From assembly GCA_030038315.1 (NCBI GenBank), contig JASHPD010000177.1:1-37991 (forward strand): a stretch of 37,991 bases of DNA. The letters run 5' to 3'. The stretch comes from Acidobacteriaceae bacterium. Lineage in GTDB: Bacteria; Acidobacteriota; Terriglobia; Terriglobales; Acidobacteriaceae. Position numbers and translations under genes: made by a program. This document shows, one piece after another, positions 14,010-22,311 of this stretch. The stretch's first letter is position 1. Every line of letters starts with the position of its first letter. The notes under the pieces are model-generated. The model searched no databases. It was given only the letters and a program-made list of their open reading frames with translations, and was not told the origin of the DNA.

Positions 14010-14309
14010 ATGGTGCGCATGAGACCTTCGCAGGTTCTGCCGGAACATCGAAGCGCGATTCGCCGGATGGTGCTCGAGTCCGGCATGGCAAACCCGCGTG
14101 TCTTCGGCTCCGTCGTCCGCGGGGAAGACAGCGAAGGCAGCGACCTCGACCTGCTCGTCGATCCTTCGCCGGAGACCAGCCTCCTCGACATTGCCAAGCT
14201 GCAGCTTCGTCTCGAAGCCGCCACCGGCGTCAAGATCGACCTCCTCACGCCAAAGGCTCTGCCAAGTTCCTTCCGCGAAAAAGCACTCACGGAAGCCATT
14301 CCTGTATAA
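14010..14309 (+). CDS. MNT-type nucleotidyltransferase domain protein (minimal nucleotidyltransferase)
   Basis: MVRMRPSQVLPEHRSAIRRMVLESGMANPRVFGSVVRGEDSEGSDLDLLVDPSPETSLLDIAKLQLRLEAATGVKIDLLTPKAL: GS-x(9-11)-DxD signature. The track's ORF start 13767 overlaps hemL; start trimmed. Confidence 0.85.
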   Translation: MVRMRPSQVLPEHRSAIRRMVLESGMANPRVFGSVVRGEDSEGSDLDLLVDPSPETSLLDIAKLQLRLEAATGVKIDLLTPKALPSSFREKALTEAIPV

Positions 14310-14359
14310 TTTCGCACTCTTCAGCGTGTGAAGTTTTTGCATCAGGAAAGAAGGCGGTC

Positions 14360-14983
14360 GTGAACAAGATCGTAAGAGATGAGATCGTGCTTGCTGAAGA
14401 ATTTCGTAACAAGATAGAAAAACTGATGCTTGAGAAAGGGCAATGTCCAATTGATGAACGCAATACTCTGTTAGTTGCTTATTGGTCACTCAGCTTTGAA
14501 TTTCATAGGGGCATACTTCGTTTAATTGACCAAGGGCTTTTCGGCGCGGCATTTGCTTTGCTTCGTCCAATTATTGAATCGGTAGTTCGTGCGCATGTGG
14601 TTTTAATATGTTCAGCTGATGACCTCACGAGACTTGCAAACGACGAATATAGAATCAATTTTCAAACGATCGGTGCGGAGATAGATAGAAATTTTGGGAT
14701 GGGTGATTTTTTTGAAAACTTTTTGAAGAACACAAGGCTAGCTCTGCATAGTTATACGCATGCTGGATTATTGCAACTCGGTAGACGGTTTACCGGCAAC
14801 AACGTGATTCCAAATTATTCTGAAGAGGAAATTATTGAATCCATTCATATAGCTACAAATGCTGTATTTATGGCAAATAACCTTACGACAAAACATTTCG
14901 GTTTTGAAGCCGCATGGAATTCAAACACTGAACAGTTTGCAGTTTGGTCAGATGCATCTATAAATCTTCCATTGATATCTTGA
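14360..14983 (+). CDS. DUF6988-like / HEPN-like alpha-helical protein
   Basis: GTG start with AAGAAGG upstream; LFGAAFALLRPIIESVVRAHVVLICSADDLTRLANDE and LHSYTHAGLLQLGRR resemble DUF6988/DUF5677-type proteins (recalled, not searched). Markedly lower GC than neighbours. Confidence 0.55.
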   Translation: MNKIVRDEIVLAEEFRNKIEKLMLEKGQCPIDERNTLLVAYWSLSFEFHRGILRLIDQGLFGAAFALLRPIIESVVRAHVVLICSADDLTRLANDEYRINFQTIGAEIDRNFGMGDFFENFLKNTRLALHSYTHAGLLQLGRRFTGNNVIPNYSEEEIIESIHIATNAVFMANNLTTKHFGFEAAWNSNTEQFAVWSDASINLPLIS

Positions 14984-14996
14984 TCAACTCTTCAAA

Positions 14997-15437
14997 TTAT
15001 TTAGCCTTGCCATGACCGATCGCGTTACAGATGTCTTTTACGGCATTTGCCAATTCATGTGTCTTTGCACTAAATACCGCATCCCCATCCTTGTTGAATA
15101 ATGCAAATTTATATCCCCTTGATTGGCCGTTTGGAGTGCAGCACCATGAATGGCCTGCTTCCAAGCGGTAGTCTGCTTTTTCAGCACTATCCGTTAAAAC
15201 AACACCGCTGCATTTTGCGCTGAATTCCTTGAGTAGATCGGCACTTGAAATCTCGCCTTGGACACTATTGACGTCTTTATCCGATATCCAGATACGCACA
15301 GGAGCATTTGACGGAGCACTCGAAGATGGGTTCTGCGCATAAACAAAACTGGAAAACAAGATAAGAACCATACAGCTTTGTGTCAATCGCCGCACAAATT
15401 TCTCCCATTCTGAATTTGCCCCAAGGGTATCACGCAA
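14997..15437 (-). CDS. Small secreted hypothetical protein
   Basis: 146 aa; signal-peptide-like VRRLTQSCMVLILFSSFVYAQ; lower GC. Confidence 0.5.
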   Translation of the reverse strand: MRDTLGANSEWEKFVRRLTQSCMVLILFSSFVYAQNPSSSAPSNAPVRIWISDKDVNSVQGEISSADLLKEFSAKCSGVVLTDSAEKADYRLEAGHSWCCTPNGQSRGYKFALFNKDGDAVFSAKTHELANAVKDICNAIGHGKAK

Positions 15438-15466
15438 AGCTAATTAGTTTTCTAGCAACTAAACAT

Positions 15467-16204
15467 TCAGCCCCACTCCCCCACCGTCACAAAACGGTGC
15501 GTCCCCGCATACCGCTCCAGCAGCCGTCCCGCAGCCGTGATAGAAGCCTCCCGATTCGCCTTCGGCTCCTGGTGCCCGCCGTCGTGCAGCACGATATTCG
15601 CCGCAAATCCGCGCCGCGTTAGCCGGTCGATCTTCCCGCTCAGATTCGCGGCAATGCGTTCTGGGGAAGGCTCGTTCCAGTCGCTCGTCATGGCGTTCCA
15701 CAGCACCGGCGTCATGCCCAGCTCGCGCGCGGCGCGCAGCACATCCGGGCGGCGCGCTCCAAAGGGCGGACGAAAATGCCGCACGGGTTTGCCGATGATC
15801 TGCTCCAGCGCGTCTTTCGTATTGCGCAGCTCCTCGCGAACCTTCGCTGGCGCGGTCAATGCCAGATTTGGATGCGACCACGAGTGATTGCCGATTGCGT
15901 GGCCGTTGTTGGCGATGAAGCGCGTCAGCACCGACTGCTCGCTTGCATATTTGCCGACGAGAAAGAACGTCGCCTTTACTCCATATTGGTCCAGCAACTC
16001 CAGCAGCCGCGGCGTCCATGCCGGATTCGGCCCGTCGTCAAAAGTCAGCGCCAGCTCGCCCGGCTTTCCCAAATCAAGTCTCGGAGCAATCAGCGTGCGG
16101 CCAAAGATCTGCGAGCCCGGCCACAGAGCCGCGTAGGCACAGCCGCCCGCAAGCAGCCCAATCGCCGCCGCGCCAATCGCCGTTTCCGCCAGAATTCCTG
16201 CCAT
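15467..16204 (-). CDS. Polysaccharide deacetylase family protein (NodB homology domain, CE4-like)
   Basis: LALTFDDGPNP, IGNHSWSHPNL, RPPFGARRPDVL, IVLHDGG motifs; start trimmed from 16261 to MAGILAETAIG. Confidence 0.93.
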   Translation of the reverse strand: MAGILAETAIGAAAIGLLAGGCAYAALWPGSQIFGRTLIAPRLDLGKPGELALTFDDGPNPAWTPRLLELLDQYGVKATFFLVGKYASEQSVLTRFIANNGHAIGNHSWSHPNLALTAPAKVREELRNTKDALEQIIGKPVRHFRPPFGARRPDVLRAARELGMTPVLWNAMTSDWNEPSPERIAANLSGKIDRLTRRGFAANIVLHDGGHQEPKANREASITAAGRLLERYAGTHRFVTVGEWG

Positions 16205-16426
16205 CTTTTCCAGTTTGCGGTCCGGCGGTCCCACCCTGCAAGAAATCCGTTCTGAATCCAAATTGCCGCGCGACTATCCTTATTGCGTGCGGCGCGAAGC
16301 GCGTTCTACCCCACGCAGCAAAAATCGTTACGTGGGGACCCCGCGTTGCCCGGACGGCCAGTCCCAAGCGTATACTCTGCCTGTACGGGCTGCATCCTGA
16401 GTGTACGGAGCGGCACTGGAGCGAAT

Positions 16427-17314
16427 ATGAGCCTTACCAACTTCTCCGCAGGCGGCCTTTCGCCGGCCGCGACCCCCGCGACAAAAGTCACCATCCCCGC
16501 GCTGGCTGAGATGAAGCGCCAGCTCAAGCCTATCTCCGCGCTCACGGCTTATGACTACGCGACGGCGCGGCTCGTCGATGAGGCCGGCATCGACATGATT
16601 CTCGTCGGCGACTCGCTCGCCATGGTCGTCATGGGCCACGACAACACGCTGGCCATCACGGTGGACGAGATGCTGCACCATACGCGCGCCGTGCGCCGTG
16701 CCGTGCGCCGCGCGCTGGTGGTTGCGGATATGCCTTTCGGCAGCTACCACGCGACGGTTGCCGAGGGCGTGACGAATGCCGTGCGCTTCGTCAAGGAAGC
16801 GGGCGCCGAAGCGGTCAAGATCGAAGGCCCGCGCGTCGAGCTTGTCCGCGCGCTTACGGAAGCCGAAATCCCCGTGGTTGCCCACCTGGGCCTTACGCCG
16901 CAGAGCGTGCACCGCATGGGCGGCTATCGCGTGCAGGCGCGCACCGCCGAGGCTGTGCGGCAACTGAAAGCCGATGCGCTTGCGCTGGCCGAAGCCGGCG
17001 CGGGAGTCATGGTTCTCGAAGGCGTGCCGCGTGAAGTTGCCGCGGCAATTACCGCCGAGCTGCCGATTCCGACGATTGGCATTGGCGCGGGACCGGAGTG
17101 CGACGGGCAGATTCTGGTCTTCCACGATCTGGTCAACCTGAGCTTTTCGCCGCAGGCCAAGTTCGTTCGCCGCTATGCGGATGCTTCCGCGCTCTTCCGC
17201 TCGGCGATGGAACACTACCGCGAAGATGTGGAGCATCGGACGTTTCCGTCGGATGCGGAGAGCTATCATCTGCCGGATTCCGCTCGCCAAGCTCTCGGAC
17301 CGCGCACGGCATAA
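16427..17314 (+). CDS. panB: 3-methyl-2-oxobutanoate hydroxymethyltransferase
   Basis: ISALTAYDYATARLVDEAGIDMILVGDSLAMVVMGHDNTLAITVDEM, VVADMPFGSY, GLTPQSVHRMGGYRVQ, TIGIGAGPECDGQILVFHDL. Start trimmed to MSLTNFSAGG. Confidence 0.97.
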   Translation: MSLTNFSAGGLSPAATPATKVTIPALAEMKRQLKPISALTAYDYATARLVDEAGIDMILVGDSLAMVVMGHDNTLAITVDEMLHHTRAVRRAVRRALVVADMPFGSYHATVAEGVTNAVRFVKEAGAEAVKIEGPRVELVRALTEAEIPVVAHLGLTPQSVHRMGGYRVQARTAEAVRQLKADALALAEAGAGVMVLEGVPREVAAAITAELPIPTIGIGAGPECDGQILVFHDLVNLSFSPQAKFVRRYADASALFRSAMEHYREDVEHRTFPSDAESYHLPDSARQALGPRTA

Positions 17315-17442
17315 ACCCCTGTCAAGCCCCCGGCGCGCAGAAAATATCGCAACCAGCTCAAAACAAACGAAATAAAATCCGCGCAGGTTTGCAAAGAATT
17401 TCTCCGACCTCTGCCACAATGGAATCAGGCGGAAAAAACCAC

Positions 17443-17469
17443 GGCCCGGTGCTCATCAGGAACCGGGCC
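17443..17469. terminator. GC-rich hairpin GGCCCGGT...ACCGGGCC; T-run follows on the minus strand
   Basis: On the minus strand the stem is followed by GTGGTTTTTTCC; located between convergent panB and ggt. Confidence 0.6.
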
Positions 17470-17663
17470 ATTTCTCTCGCCGTCACCATAAGGATCGTTT
17501 TCCGCGCTTCTTCTCAAAACCGGCGCAATTTGCGCGCAAAAAGTGTCATTTAAACATCATTCAAACGTTTTAAGTTGCATTTAAGGCACCTTCAAATCAC
17601 CCGCATAACAAAGAAAACAAAATAATTACGAGAGAAGATCCGCAAAAAGCTCAAAAATCTTCT

Positions 17664-17684
17664 CACAGATTCTGTAAATCTGTG
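17664..17684 (-). terminator. Hairpin CACAGATT-CTGTA-AATCTGTG downstream of ggt
   Basis: Perfect 8-bp stem starting 10 nt past the ggt stop; minus strand continues AGAAGATTTTTGAGC. Confidence 0.5.
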
Positions 17685-17694
17685 GTCCCGTGGC

Positions 17695-19461
17695 TCAGTA
17701 GCCGGCGGCTTTGCCGTAGTGGCTGCGGTGGTCCTGGCCGCCTTCCAGTTCGCCGGTTTCGGGGTCCACGGCGATGCACTCGCCGTCAGACCAGTGGCGC
17801 TTGCCGGCTGCTACGTTGTAGCCCTCCTTGCGCAAGGCGTCGATGGTCTCGGGTGCAAAACCGGGTTCGAGGTAGAGCTTGTCGGGCAGGTACTGGTGGT
17901 GGAAGCGCGGCGCGTCTACCGCTTCCTGAATGTTGAGGCCGCCCTCGGTTGCGGACAGGAAGATATTGGCCACGGTGGTGATGATGCGCGGGCCGCCCGG
18001 TGAACCGAGGACGTAGCGCAGCTTGCCATGCTCCAGCACGATGGTCGGCGTCATGGCAGAGAGCGGGCGCTTGCCGGGGGCGATGGCGTTGGCCGGGCCC
18101 TGGATGAGGCCGTACATGTTGGGCGTGTCCATTTTGGAGGCGAAGTCGTCCATCTCGTCGTTGAGCAGGAAGCCGAGCGAGCCGGAAGTCACATAGGAGC
18201 CGAAGCTGTTGTTGAGCGTTGTGGTGACGCTGACGGCGTTGCCCTGCGCATCGACCACGGAGTAATGCGTAGTGTTGTTCGACTCGTGATAATGGCCGGC
18301 GGTTTTGGCCGGCGGCGGCAGGAAGCCGGCGGGACGAGTGAGCGATGCGCTGGGCGTGGCGGCGTCGGGTTGGATGGATTTGCGCCATGCGGCGTCGTAT
18401 TTCTTCGCGATGAGCTGCTTGACCGGGATGGGGTTGAAGTCGGGGTCGCCCATATAGTCGGCGCGGTCCATGAAGGCGCGGCGGTAGGCTTCGGTGACGA
18501 GGTGAATCCACTGGGGCGAGCGGTCGCCGAGGTTGCTCAGGTCGTACTTCGAGAGGATGTTGAGCGCGGAGACGAGGACGATTCCGCCGGAGGATGGCGG
18601 CGGCGCGCTCAAGATGGTGTAGCCGCGGAAGTGGCCGCTGAGCCTTTCTTCAATGGGCTTGCGCTCGACGGCCTTGTACTGGGCGAGATCGTCGAGGGTG
18701 ATGAGCGCGCCGCCTTTCTGGAGATCGGCGACGAGCTCTTTGGCCATTTGGCCGTGGTAGAAGTCATCGGGGTCTTCGGAGATGCGCTCCAAAGTCGCGG
18801 CGAGCTCGGGCTGCTTGAAGACTTCACCGGCTTTGTAGAGATTGCCGTCGCGCTGGAAGATGCGATGCGTGTCGGCAAAGCCGGCGAGGCCCGGCGTGGC
18901 GAGCTCATGCGCCTCCTGCTCGGTGAGCACAAAGCCCTCACTGGCAAGCCGGATGGCCGGGGCCATGACTTTTTTGAGGTCGAGCCTGCCGTATTTTTTC
19001 TCGGCGTAGACCATGCCCGCCACCGAGCCGGGGACGCCGATGGCCTTGTAGCCGGTAATGCTCGCGCCGGGAATAATGTTCCCCTGCGCGTCCTGGTACA
19101 TCGTCGCCGTTGCGGCCAGCGGAGCCTTTTCGCGGTAGTCGATGAAGGTGCTTTTGCCGCTGTGCAGGCGGATGAGCATGAAGCCGCCGCCGCCGAGGTT
19201 GCCTGCCGAAGGATGGACGACGGCGAGCGCGAAGCCGGTGGCTACGGCGGCGTCTACGGCGTTGCCGCCGGATTGGAGAATCTCAACGCCCGCGTCGGAA
19301 GCGAGATGATGCACGCTCACCACCATGCCGTGCTGCGCGCGCACGGGCTGCTCGCCCTTGTAGGGCAATGCGTCAGGTTGTGCGTTTTGCGCGGCTGCGA
19401 GGAGCGGCGATGCGGAAACAAGAACTGCGGCAAGGAGGGAAAGCACGGAGCGTCTGTTCAT
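17695..19461 (-). CDS. ggt: Gamma-glutamyltranspeptidase (precursor)
   Basis: 588 aa; signal peptide; GGNAVDAAVATGFALAVVHPSAGNLGGGGFML; NNTTHYSVVDAQGNAVSVTTTLNNSFGS with catalytic Thr; LGSPGGPRIITTV. Confidence 0.96.
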   Translation of the reverse strand: MNRRSVLSLLAAVLVSASPLLAAAQNAQPDALPYKGEQPVRAQHGMVVSVHHLASDAGVEILQSGGNAVDAAVATGFALAVVHPSAGNLGGGGFMLIRLHSGKSTFIDYREKAPLAATATMYQDAQGNIIPGASITGYKAIGVPGSVAGMVYAEKKYGRLDLKKVMAPAIRLASEGFVLTEQEAHELATPGLAGFADTHRIFQRDGNLYKAGEVFKQPELAATLERISEDPDDFYHGQMAKELVADLQKGGALITLDDLAQYKAVERKPIEERLSGHFRGYTILSAPPPSSGGIVLVSALNILSKYDLSNLGDRSPQWIHLVTEAYRRAFMDRADYMGDPDFNPIPVKQLIAKKYDAAWRKSIQPDAATPSASLTRPAGFLPPPAKTAGHYHESNNTTHYSVVDAQGNAVSVTTTLNNSFGSYVTSGSLGFLLNDEMDDFASKMDTPNMYGLIQGPANAIAPGKRPLSAMTPTIVLEHGKLRYVLGSPGGPRIITTVANIFLSATEGGLNIQEAVDAPRFHHQYLPDKLYLEPGFAPETIDALRKEGYNVAAGKRHWSDGECIAVDPETGELEGGQDHRSHYGKAAGY

Positions 19462-19605
19462 CGGTGCAGACAGGATAAACGAGATTTACCGGAGAACAAT
19501 CGCAATTAGCGATCCGAGCGCTTGATAAAATAAGCTGTTTAGCCCTGTTTCGCTGCGCCTGACCTGTATGCCAGGGCTGTGCGCGGCGGAATTCCGATCA
19601 GGGCG

Positions 19606-22140
19606 ATGGAAGCGAACCGACAATCTATGCAACTGGAAACCGAGAGCCGGCTCCCGAAGGAAATCGAAACAGCCGAAGTGGAAGCCTTTTGCCAGCGGCT
19701 GTGGGATGAGCTGGGGATTTATTCTTACGACCCGAAGGCGGCGGGCGAAACCTTTTCGATTGACACGCCGCCGCCCTATGTTTCGGCCTCGCACCTGCAC
19801 GTGGGCCATGCGATGAGCTACGCGCAGGCGGAGTTCATTGTGCGCTATCACCGCATGAACGGGCGGAAGATTTTTTATCCGATGGGCTTTGACGATAACG
19901 GGTTGCCCACGGAGCGGTATGTCGAGAAGACTTTCAAGATTAATAAGTCGAAGACTACGCGGAGCGAGTTTCGTGCGCTGTGTCTGCAGGTGACGACTGA
20001 GGGCGCGAAGGAATATGAGAAGCTTTGGCGCTCGCTGGGGCTGAGCGTGGACTGGAAGCTGCGCTACTCGACGATTGACGACCATTGCCAGCGGACTTCG
20101 CAGAAGTCGTTTATCGAGCTTTACAAGGCGGGGCGGATTTATCGCTCGCATGAGCCGGTGCTCTGGGACCCGGTGCTGGAGACTTCGCTGGCGCAGGCGG
20201 ATCTCGAAACGATTGAGCGCAAGGGCAAGCTGCACGATATTGTCTTCAAGGGCGCGAATGGCGAGCCGCTGACGATTTCGACGACGCGGCCGGAGCTGCT
20301 TCCGGCCTGCGTGGCGCTCTATTGCAATGGGAAAGATGCGCGCTATACGCACCTGATTGGGCAGAAGGCTACGGTGCCGCTCTTTGGGCAGACGGTGCCG
20401 GTGCTGGCGGATGAGGATGTCGATCCGGCCTTTGGCACGGGACTGATGATGGTCTGTACCTTTGGCGATTCGGAGGACGTGCGGCGGTGGAAGCGCGATG
20501 GGCTGGAGCTGCGCATTGCCATTGGCTCGAATGGGCGCATGACGGAGATCGCCGGCGAGTTTGCCGGGCTCAAGAGCGAGGAGGCGCGCGGCAAGGTTGT
20601 GGCTGCGCTGACCGAAGCGGGCGTGCTGACCGGCTCGAAGGTTGTGGACCAGGTGGTTTCGGTTTCCGACCGCTCGGATGCGCCGGTTGAGTTTGTGATG
20701 GCTCCGCAGTGGTTTATCCGCGTGCTCGATATGAAGGATGAGCTGCTGGAGCGCGCCAAGGAGCTGAAGTGGTTTCCGGAGTGGATGCAGGTTCGGCTTG
20801 AGGACTGGATCAAGGGGCTCAAGTACGACTGGAATATCTCGCGGCAGCGGTTTTACGGCGTGCCGGTGCCGGTGTGGTTCTGCGCGAAGTGCGGTGAGGT
20901 GGTGCTGGCGGATGAGGCTGCGCTGCCTGTCGATCCGCTGGAGTCGAAAGCTCCTGCTGAAAAGTGTCCTAAGTGCGGCGCGAGCGAGTTTACGCCGGAT
21001 GCGGACGTGCTGGACACGTGGATGACTTCGTCGGTTTCGCCGCTCATCAATTCGAACTGGGCGGGAACGCCGGGGCGGATTGGCGATGGCCGGCTTTATC
21101 CGATGACGGTGCGCGTGCAGGCTTTTGAGATTATCCGCACGTGGCTGTTTTATACGCTCGTGAAGTCGCATCTGCACACCAACAGCCTGCCGTGGCAGAA
21201 CGTGATGATCTCCGGGTGGGGGTTGAACGAGAACGGCAAGAAGATTTCCAAGCGCGACCTGGAACAGTACACCGACGCGAATGGGTACAACCGGTACGAT
21301 CCTTACGCGGTGGTTCAGAAGTTCGGCGCGGACGCGGTGCGCTACTGGGCCGCGGGCGGGTCGCTGGGGCATGATCTGCGCTACAACGAGAAGGATGTGC
21401 AGATCGGGCGCAAGCTCGTCGTGAAGCTGTGGAATGCGGCGCGGTTTGCGGATTTGCAGATGGGGAGCTACGATCCGGCGAAGGATTTTGTGCCGTTTGC
21501 GGAGAGAACGCCGGAGGATCGCTGGCTGCTGGCGGAGCTGAACAAGGTTCTGCCGGTTGCGCGGAAGGCTTTTGAGAATTACAGCTACCACGAGGCGCGC
21601 GAAGCTACGGACAGCTTTTTCTGGTCGATCTTCTGCGACGACTACCTGGAGCTGATTAAGGACCGCTTCTGGACGCCGGAGAATTATTCGGAGCAGACGC
21701 GGGCTTCGGCGCGCTCGACGCTCTTCGAGAGCCTGCGGATTGTGCTTGGGCTTTATGCGCCGTTTCTGCCGTTTGTGAGCGAGTACCTTTACCAGCAGTT
21801 CTACAAGGGGCACGAAGTTGATCAGGTCACGGCCGGCTCGCTGCACGTTTCCGCGTGGCCCGAGGAGCGCGCGGAGTGGAGGGTGACGGTGCCGGAGATG
21901 GAAGTGCTGGGCGCGATTCTGCGCGCGGTGCGCGGGCTGCGGACCACGGCGAAGGTCTCGCAGACGCGGCGGCTCCAGCGGGTGACGCTGGACATTGCCG
22001 GGGCGAAGCCGGAGATTGCGGCGACGGTGGAGCGGATGCAGGCTTCGATCCGCGCCGCGGTGCGGACGACGGAGATGGTTTACGGGCCGGCGGAGACGGC
22101 TTCCGAACTTGAAGGCGTGCGGGTGGATATCGTCGCCTGA
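19606..22140 (+). CDS. valS: Valyl-tRNA synthetase, archaeal/Rickettsia-like type (type 2)
   Basis: PPPYVSASHLHVGHAMSYAQAEFIVRYHRMNGRKIFYPMGFDDNGLPTERYVEK (HIGH-like HVGH), ISTTRPEL editing motif, DVLDTWMTSSVSPLINSNW, NGKKISKRDL (KMSKS-like). Start trimmed from 19579. Confidence 0.9.
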   Translation: MEANRQSMQLETESRLPKEIETAEVEAFCQRLWDELGIYSYDPKAAGETFSIDTPPPYVSASHLHVGHAMSYAQAEFIVRYHRMNGRKIFYPMGFDDNGLPTERYVEKTFKINKSKTTRSEFRALCLQVTTEGAKEYEKLWRSLGLSVDWKLRYSTIDDHCQRTSQKSFIELYKAGRIYRSHEPVLWDPVLETSLAQADLETIERKGKLHDIVFKGANGEPLTISTTRPELLPACVALYCNGKDARYTHLIGQKATVPLFGQTVPVLADEDVDPAFGTGLMMVCTFGDSEDVRRWKRDGLELRIAIGSNGRMTEIAGEFAGLKSEEARGKVVAALTEAGVLTGSKVVDQVVSVSDRSDAPVEFVMAPQWFIRVLDMKDELLERAKELKWFPEWMQVRLEDWIKGLKYDWNISRQRFYGVPVPVWFCAKCGEVVLADEAALPVDPLESKAPAEKCPKCGASEFTPDADVLDTWMTSSVSPLINSNWAGTPGRIGDGRLYPMTVRVQAFEIIRTWLFYTLVKSHLHTNSLPWQNVMISGWGLNENGKKISKRDLEQYTDANGYNRYDPYAVVQKFGADAVRYWAAGGSLGHDLRYNEKDVQIGRKLVVKLWNAARFADLQMGSYDPAKDFVPFAERTPEDRWLLAELNKVLPVARKAFENYSYHEAREATDSFFWSIFCDDYLELIKDRFWTPENYSEQTRASARSTLFESLRIVLGLYAPFLPFVSEYLYQQFYKGHEVDQVTAGSLHVSAWPEERAEWRVTVPEMEVLGAILRAVRGLRTTAKVSQTRRLQRVTLDIAGAKPEIAATVERMQASIRAAVRTTEMVYGPAETASELEGVRVDIVA

Positions 22141-22164
22141 AACTTGAATTGAGGTTTGTGTGAT

Positions 22165-22190
22165 CCCACGTCCGAACATACGGACGTGGG
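22165..22190. repeat. Perfect 10-bp stem hairpin CCCACGTCCG-AACATA-CGGACGTGGG downstream of valS
   Basis: Direct reading; no T-run on the + strand, so REP-like rather than a canonical terminator. Confidence 0.6.
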
Positions 22191-22239
22191 GCACTCATTC
22201 GTATCCGCACTGAAATCGATTTTGCCTGCTCAAAAAATT

Positions 22240-22266
22240 GCCCTCGCGGAATTTCTCCGCGAGGGC
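22240..22266 (-). terminator. Rho-independent terminator for the 22312-27402 gene
   Basis: GCCCTCGCGGA-loop-TCCGCGAGGGC, 11-bp stem; on the minus strand followed by AATTTTTTG. Confidence 0.8.
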
Positions 22267-22311
22267 TTGCCATTTTCAACAAGGTTTTTTGTTGAGCCTT
22301 ACTGCGCCTGT

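Noticed and set aside
19486-22194. 902-aa minus-strand ORF fully antisense to valS
   Set aside because: Arg/His/Pro-rich low-information translation typical of antisense frames in high-GC genes; the + strand has clear ValRS motifs.
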